A stretch of DNA of 64,000 nucleotides from Bradyrhizobium sp. AZCC 1719 (GTDB lineage Bacteria; Pseudomonadota; Alphaproteobacteria; Rhizobiales; Xanthobacteraceae): assembly GCF_036924525.1 (NCBI RefSeq), contig NZ_JAZHRU010000001.1, forward strand, positions 3,129,001-3,193,000, read 5' to 3'. The position numbers were made by a program, and so were the translations under genes. The notes beneath the pieces were generated by a model, which was not told the DNA's origin, ran no database searches, and saw nothing but the letters and a program-made list of their open reading frames with translations. Shown here in pieces: positions 1 through 9,530 of the stretch (positions are counted from its first letter, which is position 1; each line of letters begins with the position of its first letter).

Positions 1-257
1 GTCCGTTCTGGCCCGCCGCGATACCGGCCGGTCGGTCGAACCAGCGTTTGGAATGGCGACGCCGACGGGCACATTGCACGAAGTCGTGAAGGAGCCCGTC
101 ATGAGCCGTCGTTTCTCGCCTCCGGGCTGTCTCGCGATTTGTGCGGCCTGGATCAGAACGCAAGAAAGTATTCAGCGCGATGGAGCGGCGAAAGTGCGGC
201 GACCAAATTGTCCAAACGAGCGATCGACGTGAATTGTTCACGTCAATCAGCATCGCC
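1..257. other. Left-edge stretch without an assignable gene
   Basis: One plus-strand frame is open from base 2 to a stop near 229-231 and another from base 1 to about 270, but neither translation looks like a protein I recognise and both are arginine/serine rich. A gene tail entering from the left cannot be excluded. No RNA gene or repeat was seen. Confidence 0.3.
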
Positions 258-707
258 TCACGGCCTCAGGTAAAGATAACCCTGCGATTGCAACTCGGCG
301 ATCCGCACCACGCCGCCGCGGTCGGCGGCAATGAAGCCCGGCAGCAAATCTTCCAGCGCCACATTTTGGGATTTCATGGTGTTGCCACAGGCGGCGAGTT
401 CGATTCCGGCTTTGGAGAATTGACCGACACGCCGGGAAAGGTCGGGATTGACGGAAGCCGAATGAAACGCCCGCAGTGCCTGGCCGTGAACCACCAGCGC
501 GATCGTGACATGGTCGGGACCGCCGACCCCATCGAGATGATTCTGGATGTTGCCGAGCACGAAATTGACCTTGTCGAGATCGTTGAGGTGATAAACCACT
601 TTCAATTTTTCCGAAGGTGCTGCTTCCGTCGCCGCACTGGCGCGAGAGGCGGCAAAGGCTGCACTGAGCGCCGAAATCGCGCCCCACAGGATATTGCGTC
701 GGTGCAT
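258..707 (-). CDS. DsrE/DsrF-like family protein, exported
   Basis: A protein of about 149 residues with a twin-arginine-like/hydrophobic N-terminus (MHRRNILWG, then an Ala-rich stretch ending near ASAATEA), followed by a DsrE-type alpha/beta domain. Diagnostic stretches are VVYHLNDLDKVNFVLGNIQN and a late AACGNTMKS carrying the single Cys. The DsrE fold is used in sulfur transfer and in many uncharacterised periplasmic proteins; the substrate is unknown here. An upstream ATG would add 18 residues, but the ATG at 707 has a strong GGGAGGGA ribosome site just before it and begins a good signal peptide. It lies 31 bp downstream of the next minus-strand gene, probably in one transcript. Confidence 0.72.
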   Translation of the reverse strand: MHRRNILWGAISALSAAFAASRASAATEAAPSEKLKVVYHLNDLDKVNFVLGNIQNHLDGVGGPDHVTIALVVHGQALRAFHSASVNPDLSRRVGQFSKAGIELAACGNTMKSQNVALEDLLPGFIAADRGGVVRIAELQSQGYLYLRP

Positions 708-738
708 GGCGTCCCTCCCAGCTCGAACAATGTGGCTT

Positions 739-1344
739 CTATTTGCGCCGGAGCGCCGCAAGTTCCTTGCGGTCTGTCACGAGTTCGGCGCATTCGCGCA
801 AGTCCGCGCGATCGACACGGAAAATCCTGTCGTCGGCGCCGGCAACCAGATCGTTGCTGGCATCGTCGTCGGCCTTGTTGCGCTCCCAGATCCTGATCCG
901 CTCCAGCCGGATCAGCGCGGATCTATCGTCCTTCATCGCCACTTCAATGCCGCCGCCTTCGCAATCGATGCTGCAGCCGAGACGAATTTCGCCGCCGGTG
1001 TTTTCGGCGACAATGTGATTGCAATAGCCACTGGAATCGAAATTGCCCGCGCGGTGGCGATATTTGAAACCGAGACGGAAGGAATAATTGACGGTCTTGT
1101 CTTCCGGCGCGTCTTCGGCCGTCACCAAAAGCTTCATCGCGCTGACCTTCTGCTTCGGATGCCGCGCCAGATGGTTGGCGTCATAACGACGCACGAAGCA
1201 GGCATAGGTCTTTTGGCTGAGCGGGCTGCCGAACATTTGCCCGTCGAATGCGGTGGCCTTGGCTTTATCGACGCCATCCCGGGCGTGGCAGGCATTGGCT
1301 CCGACGAGGGAGGTAACGGTGGCAACGATCCAGAGATATTTCAT
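739..1344 (-). CDS. Exported protein of unknown function
   Basis: A 201-residue protein with a clear signal peptide (MKYLWIVATVTSLVGANACHA). The mature part has several cysteines: two in SSGYC and LGCSIDCEGG and one in the C-terminal RECAEL, suggesting disulfides in the periplasm. The pattern YSFRLGFKYRHR...GGEIRLGCSIDCEGG...IRLERIRIWE looks like a small beta-rich domain. I do not recognise the family by name. It is upstream of and probably co-transcribed with the DsrE-like gene. No catalytic motif was found. Confidence 0.65.
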   Translation of the reverse strand: MKYLWIVATVTSLVGANACHARDGVDKAKATAFDGQMFGSPLSQKTYACFVRRYDANHLARHPKQKVSAMKLLVTAEDAPEDKTVNYSFRLGFKYRHRAGNFDSSGYCNHIVAENTGGEIRLGCSIDCEGGGIEVAMKDDRSALIRLERIRIWERNKADDDASNDLVAGADDRIFRVDRADLRECAELVTDRKELAALRRK

Positions 1345-1851
1345 GGCAGACTCAGATTAAACGCGCGGCGTATTACTTTAGTTGCAGGTGGCGCCGGGTG
1401 CGTTCAAACGCTCAGCTTCGCGACTGGCCTGACGGATATTTGGCCATTTTGCGTCAGCGCGGCCCGCCCAAAGGCCTGAATGCGCGATAAATGCCGCGTT
1501 TATCCCCGGTTCAGAGCCTGGGGCTTACAGCGGCTGCCGCCTTCGCCTTGCCCGGGCCGGCGCAGATTCGAGCCCCGCACCTGCTCACAATCCCTAAAAA
1601 ACCCCTTACATATTGCTCAGTACTTCCCCGGTGAAAAATGTTGCTGCCCGGCTACAACGCGAGCGAAATGGCACCGTATCTTTACGAGGTAGAGGCCCTT
1701 AGCATGAGTATTGCATTGCATTGTGAAGTCGCTCGCGTGTCCAATCGTCATATGTGCTGACGGTGATTCGCGAACGGAAGCTGTGACGCTCCGATACTGG
1801 GAACCCTAGTGGTGCGTCCGGCATTTACAGGTGACCATGGAGAGACGGATC
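1345..1851. other. Intergenic region between divergent units
   Basis: About 500 bp between the minus-strand exported protein and prkA. It should hold the promoters of both divergent units. I looked for tRNA and terminator structures and for a sigma-54 or general-stress (GGAAC-N16-CGTT) promoter. Only a weak GGAAC near 1799 was seen, without a good -10 partner. No gene was found. Confidence 0.4.
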
Positions 1852-3795
1852 ATGTACAACGATTCTCTGTTCAATGCTTTCGCCCGGTCCTTCGAAGCTC
1901 GAAGTCAAGCCGACATGTCGATGGCGGAATATCTCGAGTCGTGTCGAAACGATCCGATGCGATATGCCAATGCGACCGAACGACTACTAGCTGCGATCGG
2001 CGAGCCCCAGATGATTGACACGGCCAAGGACCCTCGCCTTGGCCGTATCTTTTTGAATCGCACGATGCGGCTCTATCCGGCGTTCGCGGGCTTCTACGGC
2101 ATGGAAGACACGATCGAGCGCATCGTCGGGTTCTTCCGCCACGCCGCGCAGGGCCTGGAAGAGCGCAAGCAGATCCTCTATCTGCTGGGTCCCGTCGGCG
2201 GCGGAAAGTCGTCGCTCGCCGAGCGCCTGAAATCGTTGATGGAAGTCCACCCCATCTACGTGTTGAAGGCCGGCGATGAACTCAGCCCCGTGTTCGAAAG
2301 CCCGCTCAGCCTGTTCGATCCGGATTCGCTCGGGCCGATGCTTGAGGAAAAGTACGGCATTCCGCGCCGTCGCCTCAACGGGCTGATGAGTCCGTGGTGC
2401 TACAAGCGCCTCGAAGCGTTCGGTGGAGACATCTCGCAATTCCGCGTCGCCAAGATCCAGCCGTCGCGGCTGCGGCAGATCGCGATCGCAAAGACCGAGC
2501 CTGGCGACGAAAACAACCAGGATATCTCGTCACTGGTCGGCAAGGTCGACATCCGCAAGCTGGAGACCTTCGCCCAGAACGATCCCGATGCCTACAGCTA
2601 TTCGGGCGGCCTCAACCGCGCCAACCAGGGCATTCTCGAATTCGTCGAGATGTTCAAGGCGCCGATCAAGATGCTGCATCCGCTGCTGACGGCGACGCAG
2701 GAGGGCAACTATATCGGGACCGAGAACATCGGTGCGATCCCCTTCAACGGCGTCATTCTGGCCCACTCCAACGAGGCCGAATGGACAAGCTTCAAAGCCA
2801 ACAAGAACAATGAGGCGTTCATCGACCGCATCTGCGTCATCAAGGTGCCGTACGTCCTGCGGGTCACCGAAGAACAGAAGATCTACGAGAAGCTGATCCA
2901 GAGCTCCGAACTGGCCACCGCCCCGTGCGCCCCGGCCACGCTGGAAACCATGGCCCGCTTTTCGGTGATGTCGCGGTTGCGCAAGCACGAGAATTCGACC
3001 GTGTTCGCCAAGATGCGGATCTACGACGGTGAAAGCCTGAAGGAGTCCGATCCGAAGGCGCGCAGCGTTCAGGAATACCGGGACGCTGCCGGCGTCGATG
3101 AAGGCATGGACGGCGTTTCGACCCGCTTCGCCTTCAAGGTTCTCGCCGCGACCTTCAACCACGACACCAACGAGGTCGGCGCCGACGCGGTCCATCTGAT
3201 GTACACGCTGGAGCAGGCGATTCGGCGCGAGCAGCTTCCCGACGAAGTCGAGAAGCGTTACCTCGAATTCATCAAGGCCGAACTGGCGCCGCGCTACGCC
3301 GAATTCATCGGGAACGAGATCCAGAAGGCCTACCTCGAATCCTATGCGGATTATGGCCAGAACCTGTTCGATCGCTATGTCGATTATGCCGATGCCTGGA
3401 TCGAGGATCAGGACTTCAAGGATCCCGACACCGGACAACTGCTCGATCGCGACCTGCTCAATCAGGAGTTGACCAAGATCGAAAAGCCGGCCGGCATTGC
3501 CAATCCCAAGGACTTCCGCAACGAGGTCGTCAAGTTCTCGTTGCGGTCGCGCGCCCAGAACAGCGGCAAGAACCCGGCGTGGACCAGCTACGAGAAGATT
3601 CGCGAAGTGATCGAGAAGCGGATATTCTCCCAGGTCGAGGACCTGCTTCCGGTCATTTCGTTCGGCTCGAAGAAGGACGGCGATACCGAAAAGAAGCATG
3701 ACGACTTTGTCGCGCGCATGGTCGAGCGCGGCTATACCGAGCGGCAAGTCCGCAGGCTGGTCGAGTGGTACATGCGCGTAAAGCAGGCTGGCTGA
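1852..3795 (+). CDS. prkA: PrkA-family serine protein kinase / AAA+ ATPase
   Basis: A protein of 647 residues, matching E. coli YeaG/PrkA (about 640). The N-terminus MYNDSLFNAF...SMAEYLES matches the family start. A Walker A motif GPVGGGKSS lies at about 113-121 in an AAA+ domain, and a kinase-like C-terminal domain follows. An ATG 21 bp upstream is possible, but GGAGAG sits correctly before the ATG at 1852. PrkA family proteins act with YeaH and SpoVR in stationary-phase, nitrogen-starvation or sporulation responses; in some species the protein behaves as an AAA+ Lon-like protease rather than a kinase. It is the first gene of the prkA-yeaH-spoVR operon, with 13 bp to yeaH. Confidence 0.95.
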   Translation: MYNDSLFNAFARSFEARSQADMSMAEYLESCRNDPMRYANATERLLAAIGEPQMIDTAKDPRLGRIFLNRTMRLYPAFAGFYGMEDTIERIVGFFRHAAQGLEERKQILYLLGPVGGGKSSLAERLKSLMEVHPIYVLKAGDELSPVFESPLSLFDPDSLGPMLEEKYGIPRRRLNGLMSPWCYKRLEAFGGDISQFRVAKIQPSRLRQIAIAKTEPGDENNQDISSLVGKVDIRKLETFAQNDPDAYSYSGGLNRANQGILEFVEMFKAPIKMLHPLLTATQEGNYIGTENIGAIPFNGVILAHSNEAEWTSFKANKNNEAFIDRICVIKVPYVLRVTEEQKIYEKLIQSSELATAPCAPATLETMARFSVMSRLRKHENSTVFAKMRIYDGESLKESDPKARSVQEYRDAAGVDEGMDGVSTRFAFKVLAATFNHDTNEVGADAVHLMYTLEQAIRREQLPDEVEKRYLEFIKAELAPRYAEFIGNEIQKAYLESYADYGQNLFDRYVDYADAWIEDQDFKDPDTGQLLDRDLLNQELTKIEKPAGIANPKDFRNEVVKFSLRSRAQNSGKNPAWTSYEKIREVIEKRIFSQVEDLLPVISFGSKKDGDTEKKHDDFVARMVERGYTERQVRRLVEWYMRVKQAG

Positions 3796-3808
3796 GGCGG
3801 ATGAAAAC

Positions 3809-5086
3809 GTGGCTATTCACATCGTCGACCGGCGCCTGAATCCAGGCAGCAAGAGTCTTGAGAATCGCCAGCGCTTTCTGCGCAGGGCTAAGGCGCTGGT
3901 CCAGGGAGCTGTGAAGAAATCGTCGCAGAGCCGGGACATCAAGGATGTCCTGGAAGGCGGCGAGGTCAGCGTCCCGATCGACGGCATGGACGAGCCGCGC
4001 TTTCGTCGCGAGGGCGGCACGCGCGACATGGTGCTGCCTGGAAACAAGAAGTTCGTCGAAGGCGATATCCTGCCGCGACCAAACCAGAGCGGCGGCAGAG
4101 GAAGAGGAGCGGGCGAGGGCGACAGCGAAGATACGTTCCGCTTCGTCCTCAGCCGCGACGAGTTTGTCGACCTGTTCCTGGACGACCTGGAATTGCCTGA
4201 TCTTGCCAAGCGAAAGCTGGCTGAGGTGGAGAGCGAAGGCATTCGCCGGGCCGGCTACACAACATCCGGATCGCCTGCCAACATCTCGGTGAGCCGAACG
4301 GTAAGTCGCGCTCTGGCGCGACGCGTTGCGCTACGGCGACCGAGGCGGGAGGTGCTGGAGGCCCTCGAAGCGGAGCTTTTGGATTGCAGCGAGGAGCGTC
4401 GCGCCGAACTCATGGCCGAGATCGAGGCCCTGAAGACAAAGATGCGCCGCATCCCGTTCATCGATCCGATCGATATCCGGTACCGGCGTTTCGAGACGGT
4501 ACCAAAGCCCGTGGCGCAGGCCGTGATGTTCTGCCTGATGGACGTCTCCGGTTCGATGACCGAGCATATGAAGGATCTCGCCAAGCGCTTCTATATGCTG
4601 CTCTACGTCTTCCTGAAGCGGCGCTATCGCCACGTCGAGATCGTTTTCATCCGGCATACCGACCGGGCCGAAGAGGTCGACGAGCAGACGTTCTTTTACG
4701 GGCCGGCTTCCGGCGGCACGCTGGTGTCAAGCGCGTTGCAGGCGATGCATGACATTGTGCGGTCGCGGTTCCGGCCGGCGGACTGGAACATCTACGCTGC
4801 GCAGGCTTCCGACGGGGACAATTCCTACGCGGACGGCGAAGTCGCGAGCCGGCTCCTCACCGACAACATCCTGCCGGTCACCCAGTTTTTTGCCTACCTG
4901 GAAGTCGGCCAGGAAAACGGCCTGTCCTACGAAATGCCCAATTCGGCGCTCTGGACCCTTTACGAGGGATTGCGTGCGAATGGTGCGCCGCTGTCGATGC
5001 GCAAGGTCAACGAACGCAGCGAGATCTTCCCGGTATTTCACGATCTCTTCCAGCGTCGTGGCCCGCAGGAAAGGACAGCATCATGA
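3809..5086 (+). CDS. yeaH: YeaH/YhbH family protein (UPF0229), VWA-like
   Basis: A 425-residue protein of the YeaH/YhbH family, which always accompanies PrkA and SpoVR. The N-terminal half is charged and low-complexity (a Gly/Arg run near 95-104). The C-terminal half resembles a von Willebrand A domain with a MIDAS-type DVSGSM at about 245-250. It starts at a GTG with GAGGCGG upstream; the ATG at 3801 is in another frame. It overlaps spoVR by 4 bp (ATGA), indicating translational coupling. Its biochemical role is unknown; VWA domains usually bind metal and mediate protein contacts, so a scaffold or adaptor for PrkA is inferred. Confidence 0.94.
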   Translation: MAIHIVDRRLNPGSKSLENRQRFLRRAKALVQGAVKKSSQSRDIKDVLEGGEVSVPIDGMDEPRFRREGGTRDMVLPGNKKFVEGDILPRPNQSGGRGRGAGEGDSEDTFRFVLSRDEFVDLFLDDLELPDLAKRKLAEVESEGIRRAGYTTSGSPANISVSRTVSRALARRVALRRPRREVLEALEAELLDCSEERRAELMAEIEALKTKMRRIPFIDPIDIRYRRFETVPKPVAQAVMFCLMDVSGSMTEHMKDLAKRFYMLLYVFLKRRYRHVEIVFIRHTDRAEEVDEQTFFYGPASGGTLVSSALQAMHDIVRSRFRPADWNIYAAQASDGDNSYADGEVASRLLTDNILPVTQFFAYLEVGQENGLSYEMPNSALWTLYEGLRANGAPLSMRKVNERSEIFPVFHDLFQRRGPQERTAS

Positions 5087-6627
5087 CCGCGACCGACCAG
5101 TTGCTGTTCGAGGGGGCCGACTGGGACTTCCGGACGCTGCAGCGGATCTGCGATGCCTGCGAGCAGATTGCGCGGGACGAATTGGGACTCGACGTCTACC
5201 CCAACCAGATCGAGGTCATTACCGCCGAGCAGATGCTGGACGCCTATTCGTCGGTCGGCATGCCCCTGTTCTACAAGCATTGGTCGTTCGGCAAGCACTT
5301 TGCCTTTCAGGAGGCATCCTACCGCAAGGGGCTGATGGGTCTGGCCTACGAGATCGTCATCAACTCCTCGCCGTGCATATCCTACCTCATGGAGGAAAAC
5401 ACCGCGACGATGCAGACGCTCGTCATCGCGCATGCCGCGTTTGGCCACAATCACTTCTTCAAGAACAACTATCTGTTCAAGCAATGGACCGACGCCGACG
5501 GCATTCTCGACTATCTCGAATTCGCCAAGCGCTATGTGGCGCACTGCGAGGAGCGCCATGGCCGGCTGGCGGTCGAGCACACGCTCGACGCCGCGCACGC
5601 CTTGATGTCGCACGGCATCGATCGCTATCCCGGCAAGAAGAGCCTCGATCTTCGCGCGGAGGAAAAGCGGGCGGGCAGGCGCCGTGCCCATGAGGAGAGG
5701 GAGTTCAACGATTTGTGGCGCACCGTTCCCACCGGCCCGGCCAAGAGTGGCGCGGTACTGGATGTCGAACGACGTCGCGCGATGCTCGGTCTGCCGCAGG
5801 AAAACCTGCTGTATTTTCTCGAGAAGACGGCGCCGCGGCTGAAGCCTTGGCAGCGCGAAATATTGCGGATCGTGCGGCACATCGCGCAATACTTCTATCC
5901 ACAGAGCCAGACCAAGGTGATGAACGAGGGCACGGCGACCTACGTTCACTATCGCATCATCAGCCGGCTGCACGAGCAGGGGCGGCTGACGGACGGCAAT
6001 TTCCTCGAATTCCTGCAGTCGCACACCAACGTCGTGTTCCAGCCCGAGTTCGACGATCCGCGCTATTCCGGCTTCAATCCCTATGCGCTGGGATTTGCGA
6101 TGATGCAGGACATCGAACGCATCGTCACCAATCCGGAAGCTGAGGACCGCGATTGGTTCCCGGATATCGCCGGGACCGGCGATACGATGGGCGTGTTGCG
6201 CGACATCTGGGCCAATTATCGCGATGAAAGCTTCATCAGCCAGTTCCTGAGCCCGCGGCTGATGCGGCACTTCCGCATGTTCCATCTGCATGACGATCCG
6301 GAAGAGCGGGCCGGCATCCTGGTAGATGCCATCCACGACGAGCGCGGCTATCGCCGGCTCCGGCGCGAACTGGCGCGGCAGTACGATGTCGGTTTCATCG
6401 ATGCGAACATCGAGGTCGTCGATGTCGACCTTGCAGGCGATCGTCGCCTGATGCTGCGCCATACCGTGGTAAAGGGCGCCCAGCTCAGCGAAGCCGACAC
6501 CAAGCGCGTGCTGCAACACCTTGCCGATCTCTGGACCTACGACGTATCCCTCGTCGAGGCCGATGCATCTGGTACGGTCTTGAAGGAGTACGTTGCAAAC
6601 CCGCGGAAGATCGCCGCGGTAGCATAG
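5083..6627 (+). CDS. spoVR: SpoVR family protein
   Basis: A 514-residue homologue of E. coli YcgB and Bacillus SpoVR. Family features include LFEGADWDF near the N-terminus, the HWSFGKHF block, CISYLMEEN, AHAAFGHNHFFKNNY and MNEGTATYVHY. The HxxxGHNHF and MNEGTATYVHY blocks are reminiscent of metalloprotein sites, but no activity is established for the family. It starts inside the yeaH stop codon. Its TAG stop lies in a palindrome shared with the convergent korB stop (see the terminator at 6616-6634). Confidence 0.95.
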   Translation: MTATDQLLFEGADWDFRTLQRICDACEQIARDELGLDVYPNQIEVITAEQMLDAYSSVGMPLFYKHWSFGKHFAFQEASYRKGLMGLAYEIVINSSPCISYLMEENTATMQTLVIAHAAFGHNHFFKNNYLFKQWTDADGILDYLEFAKRYVAHCEERHGRLAVEHTLDAAHALMSHGIDRYPGKKSLDLRAEEKRAGRRRAHEEREFNDLWRTVPTGPAKSGAVLDVERRRAMLGLPQENLLYFLEKTAPRLKPWQREILRIVRHIAQYFYPQSQTKVMNEGTATYVHYRIISRLHEQGRLTDGNFLEFLQSHTNVVFQPEFDDPRYSGFNPYALGFAMMQDIERIVTNPEAEDRDWFPDIAGTGDTMGVLRDIWANYRDESFISQFLSPRLMRHFRMFHLHDDPEERAGILVDAIHDERGYRRLRRELARQYDVGFIDANIEVVDVDLAGDRRLMLRHTVVKGAQLSEADTKRVLQHLADLWTYDVSLVEADASGTVLKEYVANPRKIAAVA

Positions 6628-6634
6628 CTACCGC
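6616..6634. terminator. Palindrome spanning both convergent stop codons
   Basis: GCGGTAGC-ATA-GCTACCGC is a perfect 8-bp stem with a 3-nt loop. The spoVR stop (6625-6627) and the opposing korB stop (6628-6630) both lie inside it, and there is no other spacer between the two operons. It could work as a bidirectional terminator, although neither strand has a clear U-tract. Confidence 0.45.
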
Positions 6635-7683
6635 AGGCTGGCGTTGATCTTTTCCAGCGCCGCCGAGCCGGGGCACAGGTCCTTGGCTTCGAGCGTATTG
6701 AGCGGCGTCTCGACGGTGTCGAGATGGGTGTGGAGGTCTTCCGCGTCCGGATCGACATAGAGCAGCCCGGTGACGACCTGGCCCTTGGCAGCGTGTTTCT
6801 GCAGGAAGGTCATGGCGGCCAGCCGGTCGTTGGCGTCGTAGTCGGCGTCGATCTTGCGCAGCGCCAGCCGCGTGCCGTCGTGCTGCTCGACCACCTGCAC
6901 CGTGCCCGGTGCATATTCGACGGTGATCGGGTCGCGGCCGGTGAGCACGTCGAGGCGGTTGACCGCATCGTTATGCTCGCGGACATAGTCAAAGCTCTTG
7001 GTCGAGCCGGCGTGATTGTTGAAGGCGATGCAGGGGCTGATGACGTCGATGAACGCCGCGCCCTTGTGCCGTATGGCGGCTGCGATCAGCGGCACGAGCT
7101 GGCTCTTGTCGCCGGAGAAGCTGCGCGCCACGAAGCTCGCGCCCAATTGTAGCGCGATCGCCACCAGGTCGATGGCGTTGTCGGTGTTCATCACGCCCTT
7201 TTTCGACTTCGAACCGCGGTCGGCAGTCGCCGAAAATTGCCCCTTGGTCAGGCCGTAGACGCCGTTGTTCTCGACGATGTAGGTCATGTTGACGGCACGC
7301 CGGATCGAATGCGCGAACTGGCCGAAGCCGATCGAGGCGCTATCGCCGTCGCCGGAGACGCCGAGATAGATCAGGTCGCGGTTGGCGAGGTTGGCGCCGG
7401 TCAGGACCGACGGCATCCGGCCGTGCACCGAATTGAAGCCGTGCGAATTGCCGAGGAAGTAATCGGGCGTCTTCGACGAGCAGCCTATGCCGGAAATCTT
7501 GGCCACCCGGTGCGGCTCGATCGAGAGTTCGTAGCAGGCCTCGATGATCGAGGCGGTGATCGAGTCGTGACCGCAGCCGGCGCACAGGGTCGAAACTTTC
7601 CCCTCGTAATCCCGGTGGGTGTAGCCGAGTTCGTTCTTCGGCAGGCCCGGATGCTGGAATTTCGGTTTTGCGATGTAGGTCAT
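6628..7683 (-). CDS. korB: 2-oxoacid:ferredoxin oxidoreductase, beta subunit
   Basis: A 351-residue TPP-binding beta subunit. It shows the TPP motif GDGD (about 111) ending in ENN (about 138-140), and the cysteines expected to hold a [4Fe-4S] cluster (C34, C37, C68, C218). The family converts 2-oxoglutarate or another 2-oxoacid plus CoA to acyl-CoA with reduction of ferredoxin. The start overlaps the korA stop by 4 bp (ATGA on the minus strand), so the pair is translationally coupled. The substrate (2-oxoglutarate versus pyruvate or branched-chain acids) is inferred from KorAB similarity and is not certain. Confidence 0.92.
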   Translation of the reverse strand: MTYIAKPKFQHPGLPKNELGYTHRDYEGKVSTLCAGCGHDSITASIIEACYELSIEPHRVAKISGIGCSSKTPDYFLGNSHGFNSVHGRMPSVLTGANLANRDLIYLGVSGDGDSASIGFGQFAHSIRRAVNMTYIVENNGVYGLTKGQFSATADRGSKSKKGVMNTDNAIDLVAIALQLGASFVARSFSGDKSQLVPLIAAAIRHKGAAFIDVISPCIAFNNHAGSTKSFDYVREHNDAVNRLDVLTGRDPITVEYAPGTVQVVEQHDGTRLALRKIDADYDANDRLAAMTFLQKHAAKGQVVTGLLYVDPDAEDLHTHLDTVETPLNTLEAKDLCPGSAALEKINASLR

Positions 7684-9530
7684 GACACGGCCTTGCGGAG
7701 AGGGGTCACTTTCAGATGATCCTGGTGGTCGCCGATCGCGTTGGCGATGAAGCGTGCGGTGATCGGCGTGCCGTCATAATGCAGGATCGGCACCAGCCGA
7801 ACCGGATCGATGCCGTTCTCGTTGACGATCAACTGCCGCAACTGGCCGTCGCGGTTCTGCTCGACCACGTACACGAAATCATGATCGGCGATGAAGCTCG
7901 CCACGCTGGAGTGGAACGGGAAGGCGCGGATGCGCAGCCGGTCGAGCTGATGCCCGCGCGATTCCAGAATCCCGATCGCCTCGTCCATCGCCGGCGACGT
8001 CGAGCCGAAATAGATCACGCCGTATTTGGTCGGCTTGGCGGCGTTGGCCTGCAACGGCCGCGGCACCATGTCCTGCGCGGTCTCGAACTTGCGCACCAGC
8101 CGCTGCATGTTGTCGGCGTAGATGGCGCCTTCTTCCGAATAGCGCGCGTAGCGGTCGCGCGAGGTGCCGCGGGTGAAGAACGAGCCTTTGGTCGGGTGCG
8201 TGCCGGGATAGGTGCGGTAGGGGATGCCGTCGCCGTCGACGTCGAGATAGCGGCCGAAATCGCGCCCGGGCTCGTTAAGCATTTCCGCAGTCATCACCTT
8301 GCCGCGGTCATACTGCCTGGCGTCGTCCCACTTCAGCGGGCGGCACAGCCGGTGGTTCATGCCGATGTCGAGGTCGAGCATCAGGAAGATCATGGTCTGC
8401 AGCCGGTCGGCCAGATCGAACGACTGCGCCGCGAACTCGAACGCTTCGGCCGGGTCTTCCGGAAACAGCAGGACGTGCTTGGTATCGCCGTGCGAGGCAT
8501 AGGCGCAGGCGATGATGTCGCATTGCTGGGTACGCGTCGGCATGCCCGTCGAGGGGCCGGCGCGCTGGATGTTCATGATCACGGCCGGAATTTCCGCGAA
8601 GTAGGACAGGCCGATGAATTCGGTCATCAAGGAAATGCCGGGGCCGGAGGTTGCGGTGAAGGCCCGCGCGCCGTTCCAGGAGGCGCCGATCACGATGCCG
8701 ATGGAGGCGAGCTCATCCTCGCCTTGCACGATCGCGTATTTCGCCTTGCCCGTCTCAGGGTCGTGCCGCAGCTTCTTGCAGTGGCTGGTGAAGGCTTCCG
8801 CCACCGACGACGATGGCGTGATCGGATACCAGGCGCAGACGGTGGCGCCGCCATAGACCGCCCCTAGCGCCGCCGCACTGTTGCCTTCCATGAAGATGCG
8901 GTCGCCGACCTTGTCGGACTTCTTCACCTGCAAACCGATCGGGCACTTCAGGTTCTGCAGCGCCCAGTCGCGGCCGAGATGCAGCGCGTGGACATTCGAC
9001 GACAGCAGTTTTTCCTTGCCCTTGTACTGTTCGCCGATCAGTTGCTCGACCAGCTTGGGATCGAGATCGAGCAAGGCGCAGAGCGCGCCGAGATAGATGA
9101 TGTTCTTGAAGAGCTGGCGCTGGCGCGGATCGGTATAGGTCGAATTGGCGATTGCGGTCAGCGGCACGCCGATCACGGTGATGTCGGCGCGGAATTTCGA
9201 CGACGGCATCGGCTTGGTCGAATCGTAGAACAGATAGCCGCCGGGCTCGATCGAGGCGACATCCTTGTCCCAGGTCTGCGGGTTCATCGCCACCATCATG
9301 TCGACGCCGCCGCGGGCGCCGAGATGGCCGGCCTCCGTCACGCGCACCTCATACCAGGTCGGAAGCCCCTGGATGTTCGAGGGGAAGATATTGCGCGGTG
9401 AGACCGGCACGCCGTGGCGCAGGATCGAGCGCGCGAACAGTTCGTTGGCGCTGGCTGAACCCGAACCGTTGACGTTGGCGAAACGGACGACGAAGTCGTT
9501 TACGCTGCTGATCGGGCTTTGGACTGACAT
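7680..9530 (-). CDS. korA: 2-oxoacid:ferredoxin oxidoreductase, fused gamma-alpha subunit
   Basis: About 616 residues from the ATG at 9530 (MSVQSPISSVNDF). The N-terminal third is the gamma domain (FVVRFANVNGSGSASANELF...RGVDMMVAMNPQ) fused to the alpha subunit (GNSAAALGAVYGGATVCAWY, ATSGPGISLMTEFIG, RAGPSTGMPTRTQQ). The motif GPGISLM is the usual pyrimidine-domain signature. A longer reading with 28 more residues lacks a ribosome site. The start lies within the 3' end of the upstream FAD/Fe-S gene (31-bp overlap), so all three genes form one transcript. Such oxygen-tolerant KOR enzymes support reductive or alternative TCA flux. Confidence 0.92.
   Translation of the reverse strand: MSVQSPISSVNDFVVRFANVNGSGSASANELFARSILRHGVPVSPRNIFPSNIQGLPTWYEVRVTEAGHLGARGGVDMMVAMNPQTWDKDVASIEPGGYLFYDSTKPMPSSKFRADITVIGVPLTAIANSTYTDPRQRQLFKNIIYLGALCALLDLDPKLVEQLIGEQYKGKEKLLSSNVHALHLGRDWALQNLKCPIGLQVKKSDKVGDRIFMEGNSAAALGAVYGGATVCAWYPITPSSSVAEAFTSHCKKLRHDPETGKAKYAIVQGEDELASIGIVIGASWNGARAFTATSGPGISLMTEFIGLSYFAEIPAVIMNIQRAGPSTGMPTRTQQCDIIACAYASHGDTKHVLLFPEDPAEAFEFAAQSFDLADRLQTMIFLMLDLDIGMNHRLCRPLKWDDARQYDRGKVMTAEMLNEPGRDFGRYLDVDGDGIPYRTYPGTHPTKGSFFTRGTSRDRYARYSEEGAIYADNMQRLVRKFETAQDMVPRPLQANAAKPTKYGVIYFGSTSPAMDEAIGILESRGHQLDRLRIRAFPFHSSVASFIADHDFVYVVEQNRDGQLRQLIVNENGIDPVRLVPILHYDGTPITARFIANAIGDHQDHLKVTPLRKAVS

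Noticed and set aside
1540..1590. Possible tRNA T-arm (AGATTCGAGCCCCGC)
   Set aside because: The T-stem does not pair and no acceptor or anticodon arm is present.
1798..1830. GGAAC-like -35 of an EcfG-type promoter before prkA
   Set aside because: No CGTT at 16-17 bp; the match is too weak.
2530..3747. A 405-residue open frame antisense to prkA
   Set aside because: It is the GC-rich shadow of a well-supported gene; its translation has no family pattern and no ribosome site.
5038..6519. A 493-residue open frame antisense to spoVR
   Set aside because: Shadow of spoVR with frequent Arg/Leu and no domain.
7716..8867. A 383-residue plus-strand open frame across korA
   Set aside because: KorA has clear motifs in the other strand; this frame shows only His/Arg/Val-rich random sequence.
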